From F23-D06 sp045130275 (lineage in GTDB: Bacteria; Bacteroidota; Bacteroidia; Bacteroidales; WCHB1-69), in NCBI GenBank assembly GCA_045130275.1, contig JBGUPL010000067.1, forward strand, positions 1 through 35,895: 35,895 bases of DNA, in the 5' to 3' direction. Both the position numbers and the translations under genes were made by a program. Under the pieces are notes generated by a model. It worked only from the letters and a program-made list of their open reading frames with translations. It was not told the DNA's origin and ran no database searches. The first letter of the stretch is position 1, and the number at the start of each line of letters is the position of its first letter. Below are positions 1 to 7,991 of the stretch, in pieces.

Positions 1-650
1 GAGCCATTTCCAGCAACGAGTTGAATCTCTTGTCTGGATTGTTTGTATTCTTTCTCAAATTTAGTAGTAATTTGGATTTTTGGCGGCCGTTGTGATGATA
101 CTCCCTCTTTCTCCGAAAAGAGCCCTCCCATGAATTCTTGTTCTGCCTGAATGAATTCAGGAGAATGGCTTTGTTTGAATTCGTCAAAAAGAATATTGTA
201 TAGCTCTCTTTTTTCATCATCTGTGAGTATTGGAAGAGCTTCAATCCAGTCTTTCGCGCTTGCTTTTTGTGCTGACACTTCTGTAAAATCCTGAACTGTA
301 GTGAAATTGCTGGTGCTCTCGGTCGCGGCAATCGTTCTTGACGAGAGAATTAAAAAAATGATGGTTCGGTCTTCCTGTATGTCGGGCATGGAAACTTCAA
401 CAAAACAGTTTGCGGTTTGTTGAAGCTTGGACTCAAAATCCGATGCGTCTATGTTCGTGAATTGTAACATCCTGTTCGCATATTCCTCTGCCACGAAATG
501 CAATCTGGAATAGATGATAATGTCATCTTTAAAATAAATGTCATTCAAATCTGAGAAAGTGGAACAGGTTTGTCCCCAAAGTACAAAGTGGGAAGAGAAG
601 ATTACTGTAAAGAGTGAGGACAAAACCATGTATTTTAATGATGTTTTCAT
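1..650 (-). CDS. Exported protein of unknown function, 3' end cut by window
   Basis: An open frame runs leftward from an ATG at 648-650 to the window edge without a stop, giving at least 216 residues. The N-terminus (MKTSLKYMVLSSLFTVIFSS) is a signal peptide: lysines, a hydrophobic core, then a plausible cleavage region before GQTCST. The visible mature part is soluble-looking and acidic, with no motif I recognise. It is the last of four leftward exported-protein genes here and probably belongs to the same host locus as the two OmpA-like genes upstream of it. The family is unknown. Confidence 0.75.
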   Translation of the reverse strand, partial: MKTSLKYMVLSSLFTVIFSSHFVLWGQTCSTFSDLNDIYFKDDIIIYSRLHFVAEEYANRMLQFTNIDASDFESKLQQTANCFVEVSMPDIQEDRTIIFLILSSRTIAATESTSNFTTVQDFTEVSAQKASAKDWIEALPILTDDEKRELYNILFDEFKQSHSPEFIQAEQEFMGGLFSEKEGVSSQRPPKIQITTKFEKEYKQSRQEIQLVAGNG

Positions 651-691
651 GATTGATTTATAATTTGTGACTAATAATTCTATTTTACCTC

Positions 692-1564
692 TTAATCTTT
701 AATCTTTATTCTAAGAATAGCATATTCGACAAACTTCTTCTCTAATTCCGGATCCGTAATGTTATCGGCATTTTCTGGATCGGAGTTGGAATACGTGTGT
801 AGTTCAATTTGGTTCTCAGGAACACCCTTTTTGACAAAAATCTTTTTGATTTTTAATGCATTTTGACTCACTACTTCTGTATTGTCACCTAGAAGTTCAA
901 TCGTAAGTGTAAACTGGGGCTTCTGGCGAAGAATTTTGGATAGTTCCCCTATCTTTTGGTTGTCTTCATCACTGAGGAGTACCTTCCCTTCTCGCTGTGA
1001 GGGAACTTTGATGGCGAAGTACTGTAGGTCTTCCACATACTCTTCCACATACTCTTCCACATACTCTTCCACATACATATCGAGCGGAACATCTCGCTGT
1101 GAGGGAACTTTGAAGATGTACTGTAACCCATTGATTCGACTGTCAATACGTTGCTTCAAAGAAACCAAAGCCGATCGGGTTCGGTGTGTTTTTTCGCCAT
1201 AGAATGTTATACGTGCCTTCTCTTTATCCCAAACCACAAACGTTTTGGTTGTTGAAGCTGTATCGTTAAGTGGACAAAACGATTCATCCAATAGCTCAAA
1301 TTGGGGATTGAGGGAAAAGAAAGCAGAGAAATCATGTACCGGAGTGGATGTGGAATATTTGAAATAGGAACCAGAATTGATGAGAAAATCATTATCTTTT
1401 TTTAACTTTTCCGTTTCCGTAAGGACATTACGGATGTCGTCCACTGGAGCACACTGTTTGGTGATTGGATCATACTCTTGAGCGGATATGCGATAAATCC
1501 AGATTTGAGAAAAACCTTTGAATCCAAGCAGGACAATGAGAAGTGTTACGGCGTATTTCTTCAT
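692..1564 (-). CDS. Exported protein with divergent OmpA-like C-terminus and internal repeats
   Basis: This is a 290-residue protein with an N-terminal signal peptide (MKKYAVTLLIVLLGFKGFSQ). The last 80 residues follow the OmpA_C pattern of a beta strand (FTLTIELLGD), a helix with regularly spaced basic residues, the turn GVPENQIELHTY and a closing strand (EYAILRIKI). The peptidoglycan-binding residues are not obviously kept. Residues about 163-178 are a (YVEE)4 repeat, flanked by two copies of KVPSQR. The neighbour at 1578-2462 has the same overall plan, so the two look like diverged paralogues. A role at the cell envelope is inferred from the signal peptide and C-terminal fold only. Confidence 0.75.
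   Translation of the reverse strand: MKKYAVTLLIVLLGFKGFSQIWIYRISAQEYDPITKQCAPVDDIRNVLTETEKLKKDNDFLINSGSYFKYSTSTPVHDFSAFFSLNPQFELLDESFCPLNDTASTTKTFVVWDKEKARITFYGEKTHRTRSALVSLKQRIDSRINGLQYIFKVPSQRDVPLDMYVEEYVEEYVEEYVEDLQYFAIKVPSQREGKVLLSDEDNQKIGELSKILRQKPQFTLTIELLGDNTEVVSQNALKIKKIFVKKGVPENQIELHTYSNSDPENADNITDPELEKKFVEYAILRIKIKD
990..1113. repeat. In-gene tandem repeat nested between 22-bp direct repeats
   Basis: A 12-bp unit (TTCCACATACTC on the plus strand) is repeated 3.8 times at 1031-1078 and encodes YVEE repeats. It lies between two identical 22-bp direct repeats at 990-1011 and 1092-1113. Their 102-bp offset is a multiple of three, so unequal recombination would remove or add 34 residues in frame. 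The 12-bp unit would likewise change length without a frameshift. Confidence 0.9.
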
Positions 1565-1577
1565 AAACGGATATTTA

Positions 1578-2462
1578 TTACCTTGACACTTTAATGCGAA
1601 TTACTATGCGACCAGCTGTTGTGGCATCGTCAGAAAAGTATTGGTGGAATTCAACGCGTTCTTTAGGTAAGTCCATAATACCAGGAAGTTGATTCAAAAT
1701 GAAATCTCTCCGTTTTTTTATAATAAGTTCCTCCTCTTCAGTACATTCATATAAATCAATCACTAGTGTTTTTGATTCATCATGGTTCAAAGCACTGTTT
1801 ATTCGTTTTATATTTCCATTTTTATCATTGATATTTAAGAATGCTGAACCGGGTTCGAATTGCATTGTAATGGGTTCAAGATCCTCGGCAAGTCGTTGTA
1901 GAACAACTCTCTCCTCTAGTGATAGGCTCTCGTAGCTGTCCCGATCACTATATAGTTTTTTTATTTCTATATTCCTGTATAATTCGTTTAATTTCTTTGC
2001 CGTGTTGTTACCTATTTTCTGATAGAAAAGTCTGTCGCTTTTCCTTACAAAAACAACATTTGTATGCTCGGAATCTTTGTCAAACGGAAAAATGTTAGGC
2101 GAGAGGCACTCATAGCCAGGGAGTGAGAATACAAAGTCTGTTGCATTTATGTTTTTTTCCCCTACCATGACGATTTTTAAACTTGGTGGGTCACCGTTTA
2201 TGATATAGATGGGGTCGATGTTCTTTTTTACACGGATTGCCGAGGACACATGTGGCAATCTACCATCATAAGTATGTAGGGTGTCAATTTTTTTTAAGAT
2301 AGGATTGTATTCGAGAAAAAAAACTGAAAGTTCCGCCGTGGGTCGTTCCTTCACATTTGATTTGCCATTTTTGCGCTCGTGCTGGACCTTTTGCGCAGAA
2401 AGAGGTTGAACCAAAGCCAGAAGCGAGCTCAAGACAATAACGGTAATCAGACGAATATTCAT
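1578..2462 (-). CDS. Exported OmpA-like protein, paralogue of the downstream gene
   Basis: I chose the ATG at 2462, which gives 294 residues and places a signal peptide (MNIRLITVIVLSSLLALVQP, cleavage near LSAQ) at the N-terminus. An in-frame ATG at 2519 would add 19 residues before it. The C-terminal third (FEPGSAFLNINDKNGNIKRI onward) follows the OmpA_C plan with strand, helix of spaced charged residues, strand, and a terminal IVIRIKVSR strand. Only 13 bp separate it from the next leftward gene, so they are probably co-transcribed. The function is unknown; an envelope location is inferred. Confidence 0.75.
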   Translation of the reverse strand: MNIRLITVIVLSSLLALVQPLSAQKVQHERKNGKSNVKERPTAELSVFFLEYNPILKKIDTLHTYDGRLPHVSSAIRVKKNIDPIYIINGDPPSLKIVMVGEKNINATDFVFSLPGYECLSPNIFPFDKDSEHTNVVFVRKSDRLFYQKIGNNTAKKLNELYRNIEIKKLYSDRDSYESLSLEERVVLQRLAEDLEPITMQFEPGSAFLNINDKNGNIKRINSALNHDESKTLVIDLYECTEEEELIIKKRRDFILNQLPGIMDLPKERVEFHQYFSDDATTAGRIVIRIKVSR

Positions 2463-2563
2463 ATTTCTCGGGGAAAGCCTTTTAATGAAAAAAAGGGCAA
2501 TAGAGAGATTCATCTCCATATTGCCCGTGTCGTTTCCACAGATTTAGTTGATGAAATAACAGG

Positions 2564-3256
2564 CTATAAAGAAATGCCATCCACCCAAACTCTGCAATAG
2601 GTGCCGTAACTAGACATATTCACTAATTTAATTTGAATTTCCTGGGAGAAGAGGAAAGGAGCACTAGTGGAAGGGTTTGTGCGGCAATCCGAATCTTTCA
2701 GTTCGCCTATCTCATTATAAACATACAGACAAAGTCTTTCGTCACTTCCATCAGTTTCAACTTCAATATATGAGGCAGCGGGAATGTCTATGTAGAAAAA
2801 TTTAGTACTGCCACCAGAAATATAAACATCTTGATAATAGGCTGCAGCCTTGCTTGTTCCGCGTGTAGCGGCAGGAGCGTTCACGGTTTTCTCAACTTTT
2901 TCAATATAAGCCAATACTGCATTATCCTTGCCTGCAACTCTTTTTGCTTCAGCCAAGAGAGCATTAGGGGAATAATCGTGTGCACCAGGAACAGCTCCCA
3001 ACGTTTTTTTTGTCTCAACATCTTTGGCATTGGCAGATTTTACAGGATTGTCGGCCAAAATTTCAGCAGCTTGTGCCAATGCCATGGCAGATTGGTTGTC
3101 ATAGCCATAGTCGGCCAGATCCATAGCCATACTGATTAATCTGTAGTCAGGTGCATTGTCGGCCTTCTTTTCCTGAGCATTGGCATTCGGCATGGAAATC
3201 ACCATGCTAATCCCTAAAATCAAAACAGACAAACACAAGAAAGTAATTTTTTTCAT
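2564..3256 (-). CDS. Exported protein with PPC-like C-terminal beta domain
   Basis: A 230-residue protein with a clear signal peptide (MKKITFLCLSVLILGISMVI, cleavage after NANAQ). Residues about 35-130 are helical and alanine-rich. The last 90 residues (from YYQDVYISGGSTKFFYIDIP) look like a beta-sandwich of the bacterial pre-peptidase C-terminal type, found on many secreted proteins. No catalytic domain is visible. It is the first gene of the leftward host cluster and the one nearest the prophage left end. The specific role is unknown. Confidence 0.75.
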   Translation of the reverse strand: MKKITFLCLSVLILGISMVISMPNANAQEKKADNAPDYRLISMAMDLADYGYDNQSAMALAQAAEILADNPVKSANAKDVETKKTLGAVPGAHDYSPNALLAEAKRVAGKDNAVLAYIEKVEKTVNAPAATRGTSKAAAYYQDVYISGGSTKFFYIDIPAASYIEVETDGSDERLCLYVYNEIGELKDSDCRTNPSTSAPFLFSQEIQIKLVNMSSYGTYCRVWVDGISL

Positions 3257-3353
3257 AATATGGAAAAGGTAATGGACTGCTATTAATACTCTTTTTCCGT
3301 CATACCTTCAGACTTTATGCAGTCCCTAAATAAAATCTGATTGTATAACGATG

Positions 3354-3386
3354 CAAATTTACATATTTTATGGGGCCTAAATCAAA
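3354..3386 (-). promoter_or_regulatory. Bacteroidota-type promoter for the leftward host cluster
   Basis: On the minus strand TAAATTTG (3354-3361) matches the -7 consensus TAnnTTTG exactly. A TTTG (3383-3386) lies 21 bp upstream, an acceptable -33 distance. The predicted start is about 100 bp before the ATG at 3256. If the prophage left end is near 3371, the -33 element belongs to phage DNA and the -7 element to host DNA. Confidence 0.5.
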
Positions 3387-3488
3387 ACGTACATATATTT
3401 TTGCCTGAGAATTGCCCTAAAATTGCCTGAAAAACAATGAATTAAACCTATTTTTGCCGGATTGATGATTTAAAACAAACTGTACCAA
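3379..3488 (+). other. Prophage left end with candidate transposase sites L1 and L2
   Basis: AAATCAAAACGTAC (3379-3392) matches the right-end motif AAATCAAATTGTAC at 12 of 14 positions. AAAACAAACTGTACCAA (3472-3488) matches the inverted right-end copy AAATCAAATTGTACCAA at 15 of 17. The two left copies are 93 bp apart while the two right copies are 23 bp apart, the same asymmetry as the L1-L2 and R1-R2 sites of phage Mu. The outermost bases cannot be fixed from this sequence. Confidence 0.6.
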
Positions 3489-3998
3489 AAGTTGAATTTT
3501 GGTTTAATTTTTGACGGGCTGAACGCCCGTTTTTTGTTGCAAAAGTTTAATTGGGGTGGAAATTGGTTGAATTTTGCCCGCTGAACGGCTGTAAATGGCT
3601 TGTTTGGCGGGCTTTTTTGCGTGTTTGGAATGAGGTTGCAGCGTGCGTTTGAAATACGTTTTTGACCGCCTTTTTCTACCCTTGAAAGGGTGTTGCAATG
3701 GTACACGTTTTTTGCCCGTTTTTGCCAACAGAGTGACAATAGGGTGACAAACAGGGTTACAACAGAGTGACATTTTTTGTGTCGTAAAAAACGAGTTGAG
3801 CGGGGTGTTAGTGCCGAATTTTCCGTGTAAAACGGCAAAAACGAGGAAATGAGCGGGGTATTTTTTCCCACTTTTGCCCTTCTTGTTCTGTGTTTATACT
3901 ACTGATAACCAATAAAATGACAGATTTTTGCTTGTTTTGGTGCGTGTGTGCGCCTTTTTAGCCCGTGCGGGACCGCCCGCGTGCGGGTGCGCGGGGTA
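3489..3998. other. Non-coding left-end region
   Basis: About 510 bp between the left end and the repressor stop hold no convincing gene. An open frame on the minus strand is low-complexity and lacks any family signature. The stretch is rich in short G/T-biased direct repeats, including GTTGAATTTTG (3490s and 3560s), tttttgcccgt, and the tandem block at 3729-3772. In Mu the equivalent region binds transposase and host architectural proteins, so a role in transpososome assembly is a fair guess. Confidence 0.5.
3729..3772 (+). repeat. Four degenerate 11-12-bp tandem repeats
   Basis: The units are CAGAGTGACAA, TAGGGTGACAAA, CAGGGTTACAA and CAGAGTGACA. They share the core aGnGTnACA and are spaced roughly one helical turn apart, which suits cooperative protein binding on one DNA face. 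They lie about 250 bp inside the left end. Confidence 0.6.
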
Positions 3999-4640
3999 CT
4001 ACTCTAAACGGATCACGCCGAGGACAATGCTGAGGCTGCGTATGTCGCTCTTGGGTATGCTGAACGGCGGGTAGTGCTCTTTGTTGTCGGACACAAGAAG
4101 GATGCGATCCGGATCTTCGTCCTGGAACACGCGCTTGACGAGCGGCCCTTGGCTGCTGTCGATGACGTAGATCTTCCCCCACTGGAAAAACAGTATATCG
4201 TGGACGCGACGGCACGCAAGCACATCGCCGTTGCTGTATTTCGGATACATGGAACTGCCCGACACACGGATCATATACTCCACGTTGAGGTTGGCGAACT
4301 CCGGGATGGTGTATTTTGCGCAATCAATGAAACGGACGGCAATGCTTTCGCCAGCGGGGATGCCTGCAATGGCATCAATGGGGATGAGCGGGACACCTGC
4401 ATCCGGTTCGGTGGCGTGACGTGCCACAGGGAGGTCGGATCGGAGCATCGGACCTTCGCCAGTAATGAGCCAATCCGCCGAAATTTCAGGAAAATGTTTG
4501 AGAATTGTTTCTAAATTTGACGATGTGACACTGCCTCCTTTGTCCAAAAAGCCATTGGAAAGACCCGTAATTTTATAAAAATCGGTCTTTGAAAGATTTT
4601 TTTCTTTTATGAAAATCAATAAATTAGCCTTTGTATCCAT
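3999..4640 (-). CDS. LexA/CI-type phage repressor with S24 self-cleavage domain
   Basis: A 213-residue protein. Residues about 1-60 form an HTH that begins NLLIFIKEKNLSKTDFYKIT, a frequent N-terminus in Bacteroidota phage repressors. Residues about 84-213 form a peptidase S24 domain with the nucleophile serine S130 in SGSSMYPKY, the general-base lysine K169 in GPLVKRVF, and an Ala-Gly bond (A92-G93 in IDAIAGIP) at the usual self-cleavage position. All three elements being present predicts RecA-stimulated autoproteolysis and so SOS induction, unlike the Mu c repressor. It is transcribed away from the early operon, and repeated candidate operators lie in the divergent gap and its own 5' end. 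Confidence 0.92.
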   Translation of the reverse strand: MDTKANLLIFIKEKNLSKTDFYKITGLSNGFLDKGGSVTSSNLETILKHFPEISADWLITGEGPMLRSDLPVARHATEPDAGVPLIPIDAIAGIPAGESIAVRFIDCAKYTIPEFANLNVEYMIRVSGSSMYPKYSNGDVLACRRVHDILFFQWGKIYVIDSSQGPLVKRVFQDEDPDRILLVSDNKEHYPPFSIPKSDIRSLSIVLGVIRLE

Positions 4641-4699
4641 GTAGAAGTAGATTTTTTTCTCAAAAAGATGTTTATTGTTTAGATTTTTTTCTAATTTTG
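4594..4699 (+). promoter_or_regulatory. Early promoter with three candidate repressor operators
   Basis: AGATTTTTTTCT occurs exactly three times, at 4594-4605 (inside the repressor 5' coding end), 4649-4660 and 4681-4692. The last copy is part of a palindrome, TTAGA-N6-TCTAA (4679-4694). It overlaps the -7 element TAATTTTG (4692-4699) of a rightward promoter that would start the early operon just before the gene at 4761. A repressor bound there would block early transcription, and the copies at 4594 and 4649 could mediate autoregulation. Confidence 0.65.
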
Positions 4700-4760
4700 C
4701 AGCCGGTTTTAATCATTAAACAAGCCGTCAAAGATACGACAAAAATCAATACGAGTTACA

Positions 4761-4943
4761 ATGGAGAGATCACCGAAGAGAATTTGGACGAAAAAAGGCA
4801 CCGGGCTGATGCTGGCAAAGAGGTTCAGCGTGTCGCCGGTTTATGTGAGCAACGTGCTGAACGGCAAGGGCGACAGCCAGACCGCCCGCAATATCAGAGC
4901 CATCGCCGTGAAAGAGTACGGCGGTGTGGCCATCTATGATTAA
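4761..4943 (+). CDS. Small HTH DNA-binding protein (Ner/Cro-like position)
   Basis: A 60-residue protein with one helix-turn-helix: TGLMLAKRFSVSPVYVSNVL reads as helix, turn, recognition helix, followed by NGKGDSQTARNIRAIAVKEY. It is the first gene of the early operon, and its TAA stop overlaps the next possible ATG by one base. In Mu the gene between the repressor and transposase is ner, a Cro-like regulator that turns down early and repressor transcription. Position and size suggest the same job here, although I cannot show sequence homology to Ner itself. Confidence 0.7.
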   Translation: MERSPKRIWTKKGTGLMLAKRFSVSPVYVSNVLNGKGDSQTARNIRAIAVKEYGGVAIYD

Positions 4944-4957
4944 TGAAAGGAAAGACG

Positions 4958-7072
4958 ATGAATACATTGGTATCATATAACGGCAGGATAGGTTTTGAGG
5001 CTCGGTTCCTTTGGGACAACGGCCTGATGACTGTGAGCGCGTATAAACAGAACGTGGCACGTCAGCGCATTGAGGTGCTGCACAGATCTGCGCCGGGCAT
5101 TCCGGCGGTGGTTGCCTACGACAGTCTGCCGGTGAACCTGAAGACCAAGGTGGACAGGGTATTGACGGATCGTGGCGAAAGCAGCCGCGATAATGATGGC
5201 ACAGCTAAGGTTTCCGTGTTTGAGAGTCTGATACGAGAGGATGCCGCAGCCCGCAGCTTCTATGCCGACTACCAACTGGCCGATGGCAGACCATTGCCCG
5301 CCGCTGTGCAAACTGAATACTACAACAACGCCATCGTGCTGAACGCGGTGCGCGAAATGCTGGTCATGCGCAAAGGGCGTCGTGACGCCTGCAACGTGAG
5401 CGGTAACCGCAAATCGGGACTTTTCGCCAGCGTTTGTGCCGATGTGAACGGTGTGAGCAAGGAGCGTTTCCCCCACACTCTCCCCTCCAACGAGCGCAGA
5501 CTGCGAGAGCGTTACAACGCCTATTTCAACGGCGGCACTCCGGACTACGAGAGCCTGATACATAAGAACTACTGCAACCAACATTCGCGAAAGGTGACCG
5601 AAGAGGTGAAGTGGATGATCCTTTCGCTCTACTGCCAGAAAAACAACCCATACGCCGACTGGGTACACGCACAGTACATGCAGTTCCTTGCCGGATCCAT
5701 CGACGTGGTGGACGGACGCACCGGATTGGTGTTCGACCGCCGCGACTTCACCGACGCACAGGGTGCGCCCCTCGCCATCAGCGAGAGCACAGTGTGGAAC
5801 ATCGTAAATGCACCCGAAAATAAGATGCTGATTGACAGCATACGGATGAGCTACCACAAGTTCGGTGCGCTGAGCCGTCCGCATTACCACCGACACAACG
5901 CATTGTTCAGCCTCAGCAAGGTGAGTCTTGACGACCGCGACCTGCCTCGCAAGATGCACGACGGCAACCGCGTGAAGGCCTACTACGCTTACGACGTGTG
6001 CAGTGGCGTGCTGATCGGCGCGGCCTACAGCCGGAAAAAGAACACCGACCTGTACATCAACTGCCTGCGCGACATGTTCCGCTTCCTCGACAGGCGCGGT
6101 CTGGGACTGCCGTTGGAGATGGAGGTGGAAAACCACTTGGTGAACCAGTTCGAGGACGACTTGATGCGGGCGGGCAACGTGTTCCCGTTCGTGCGCTGGT
6201 GCGCCCCTACGAACTCGCAGGAAAAACATGCCGAGCAGTTCAACCGGCAGAAGAAATATGGTTACGAAAAACGCTATCAGGACGGCATTGGCCGCTGGTA
6301 TTCACGTCTTGCCGTCAACCAGACGGAGGGCGAGCGTTTCTACAACGAGCAGACCGACCGCTACGAAATCAAGGAGAGGACTTACAGCTACGAGCAGCTG
6401 GTGGCCGACGATCTGAAGATGATAGAGGCATACAACAACGGCCTGCACCGCGACCAGAAACGCTATCCCGGAAAGACCCGGATGGAGGTGTTCATGGAGA
6501 ATCTCAATCCGGATCTGTCGCCGATGAACCGTGCCGTGCTGCTCCGCTACATTGGCCACCGTACCGACACCACCGTGCAGCGCAACCAGTATGTGCAGGT
6601 GCAGTATGCCGACTACCAGTTGGAAGACATTGCGGCACTGAAACGGCTGAAACCGGGCAACTACGGTGTGGAGGCCTACTGGCTTGAGGATGAAAGCGGC
6701 TGCATCGGCGAGCTGTTCCTTTACCAGAACGGCCAGTATGTGGGCAGGGCAGCGCAGATTGCCACCTTCACCACGGCAAAGGCCGAATGGACGGAGGCAG
6801 ACACCGCCGCCATGACCGAACAGAGCAAGTACATCAGCAAGTTCGACAAATTTGTCCGCGAAGGCAAGGACAACATAGCCAACATCAAAGTTCTACCGGC
6901 TGAGATGCCGGAAGGCCTCGGAGAAACCCTGCAAGGGTCCGTCGGAGGGGAGGTTGGAAGCGCAAGCTTTGTTCCACCCGCCTCCCCACGTCCGGCGGAT
7001 GACAGCATCGAGGATTTGCTGGAGCGTTACGCGGTGGCCGACTATGCCGAATACGCCATTGAAAGCCTGTAG
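4958..7072 (+). CDS. MuA-like DDE transposase
   Basis: About 704 residues from the ATG at 4958, which has AAGGA ten bases upstream. An ATG at 4943, overlapping the previous stop, would add five residues. A central RNase-H-fold integrase core contains the first acidic residue in KAYYAYDVCSGVLIGAAYS (about D346). The second acidic position lies in LEMEVENHL, where glutamate stands in place of the usual aspartate. The third lies in NSQEKHAEQFNRQKKYGYEK. A Mu-C-type beta-barrel follows (YRQEDIAALKR-like segment YQLEDIAALKRLKPGNYGV), then a C-terminal tail that in Mu contacts MuB. It catalyses integration and replicative transposition of the phage genome. Confidence 0.93.
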   Translation: MNTLVSYNGRIGFEARFLWDNGLMTVSAYKQNVARQRIEVLHRSAPGIPAVVAYDSLPVNLKTKVDRVLTDRGESSRDNDGTAKVSVFESLIREDAAARSFYADYQLADGRPLPAAVQTEYYNNAIVLNAVREMLVMRKGRRDACNVSGNRKSGLFASVCADVNGVSKERFPHTLPSNERRLRERYNAYFNGGTPDYESLIHKNYCNQHSRKVTEEVKWMILSLYCQKNNPYADWVHAQYMQFLAGSIDVVDGRTGLVFDRRDFTDAQGAPLAISESTVWNIVNAPENKMLIDSIRMSYHKFGALSRPHYHRHNALFSLSKVSLDDRDLPRKMHDGNRVKAYYAYDVCSGVLIGAAYSRKKNTDLYINCLRDMFRFLDRRGLGLPLEMEVENHLVNQFEDDLMRAGNVFPFVRWCAPTNSQEKHAEQFNRQKKYGYEKRYQDGIGRWYSRLAVNQTEGERFYNEQTDRYEIKERTYSYEQLVADDLKMIEAYNNGLHRDQKRYPGKTRMEVFMENLNPDLSPMNRAVLLRYIGHRTDTTVQRNQYVQVQYADYQLEDIAALKRLKPGNYGVEAYWLEDESGCIGELFLYQNGQYVGRAAQIATFTTAKAEWTEADTAAMTEQSKYISKFDKFVREGKDNIANIKVLPAEMPEGLGETLQGSVGGEVGSASFVPPASPRPADDSIEDLLERYAVADYAEYAIESL

Positions 7073-7107
7073 CAACGACAATTCTAAACACTTAAAACAC
7101 CAATAAA

Positions 7108-7986
7108 ATGAACATCAGTAAGGAAATCAAAGAGAAAGTGGTGGAGGCGATGAAGGAACGCCGTCCGCACTACGCCAGCGACGCGAAATTCGCCGTGGCA
7201 TTGGGAATCAGCAGCTCGCAATACAGCCGTGTGATGCGCGGAGACTGGGAACGGGTGCTGAGCGACAGCAACTGGATCAGCATCGCCCGCAAATTAGAGG
7301 TGACGCTGAACGCGCTGCCGGAATGGAAGACCGCCGTTACCCCGGTGTATGAGTTTGTGACGGGGCAGCTGCAGTTCTGCCAGGACAACGGCAGCAGCCG
7401 GATGCTGTGCGACGTGGCCGACATCGGCAAGACCTACACGGCGCGGTGCTACGTGCGCAGCCACGCCAACGCCATCTATATTGACTGTTCGCAAGTGAAG
7501 ACCAAACAGAGACTTATTCGCCAAATCGCCAGAGAGTTCGGGGTGGGAAGCGTAGGAACATATAACGATGTGTACGCAGATTTGGTGTTTTATCTGCGGA
7601 GCCTGCCCCGTCCGCTGGTGATACTGGACGAAGCCGGAGACCTGGACTATGCCGCCTTTCTGGAACTGAAAGCCCTGTGGAACGCCACCGAGCGGTGCTG
7701 CGGGTGGTATATGATGGGGGCCGACGGCCTCCGTGAGAAGATTCGCCGCAGCATTGAGTACAAGAAGGTGGGTTACGAGGAAATCTTCAGCCGCTACGGC
7801 AGCCGCTACCAGCGTGCCACTCCGGAGAGCGAGAAGGAGACACAGGAGTTCAAGCGGTTGCACGCCGCCCTCATCGCCAAGGCCAACGCCGGCGCGGGCG
7901 TGAACATCCAGCGGCTGATCGCCCAGTGCGACTGCTCGCCACGCCGCATCTATGACGAACTGATGAAGGCCAACCGCAACGCATAA
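7108..7986 (+). CDS. MuB-like transposition ATPase / target selector
   Basis: A 292-residue protein. Residues about 1-70 form an N-terminal HTH (FAVALGISSSQYSRVMRGDW). An AAA+ ATPase domain follows, with Walker A CDVADIGKTYTA, Walker B LVILDEAGD and the sensor-like segment GWYMMGADGL. The Walker A keeps GKT but lacks the usual first glycine. C-terminal residues (NIQRLIAQCDCSPRRIYDEL) form a helical domain. It follows the transposase by 35 bp. By family analogy it binds target DNA with ATP and stimulates and directs MuA. Confidence 0.9.
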   Translation: MNISKEIKEKVVEAMKERRPHYASDAKFAVALGISSSQYSRVMRGDWERVLSDSNWISIARKLEVTLNALPEWKTAVTPVYEFVTGQLQFCQDNGSSRMLCDVADIGKTYTARCYVRSHANAIYIDCSQVKTKQRLIRQIAREFGVGSVGTYNDVYADLVFYLRSLPRPLVILDEAGDLDYAAFLELKALWNATERCCGWYMMGADGLREKIRRSIEYKKVGYEEIFSRYGSRYQRATPESEKETQEFKRLHAALIAKANAGAGVNIQRLIAQCDCSPRRIYDELMKANRNA

Positions 7987-7991
7987 GGGTT

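Noticed and set aside
3396..3403. Rightward TATTTTTG at the left end as a promoter
   Set aside because: There is no gene downstream for over 1.3 kb in that direction and no -33 element; the motif is frequent in AT-rich DNA.
3470..3871. Leftward open frame of 133 codons in the left-end region
   Set aside because: It has low complexity, no family signal, and spans the candidate L2 site and short repeats; more likely chance in repeat-rich non-coding DNA.
4973..6229. Long open frame (418 codons) antisense to the transposase
   Set aside because: It is a shadow of high-GC codon bias on the other strand: histidine/valine-rich composition, no start context and no family.
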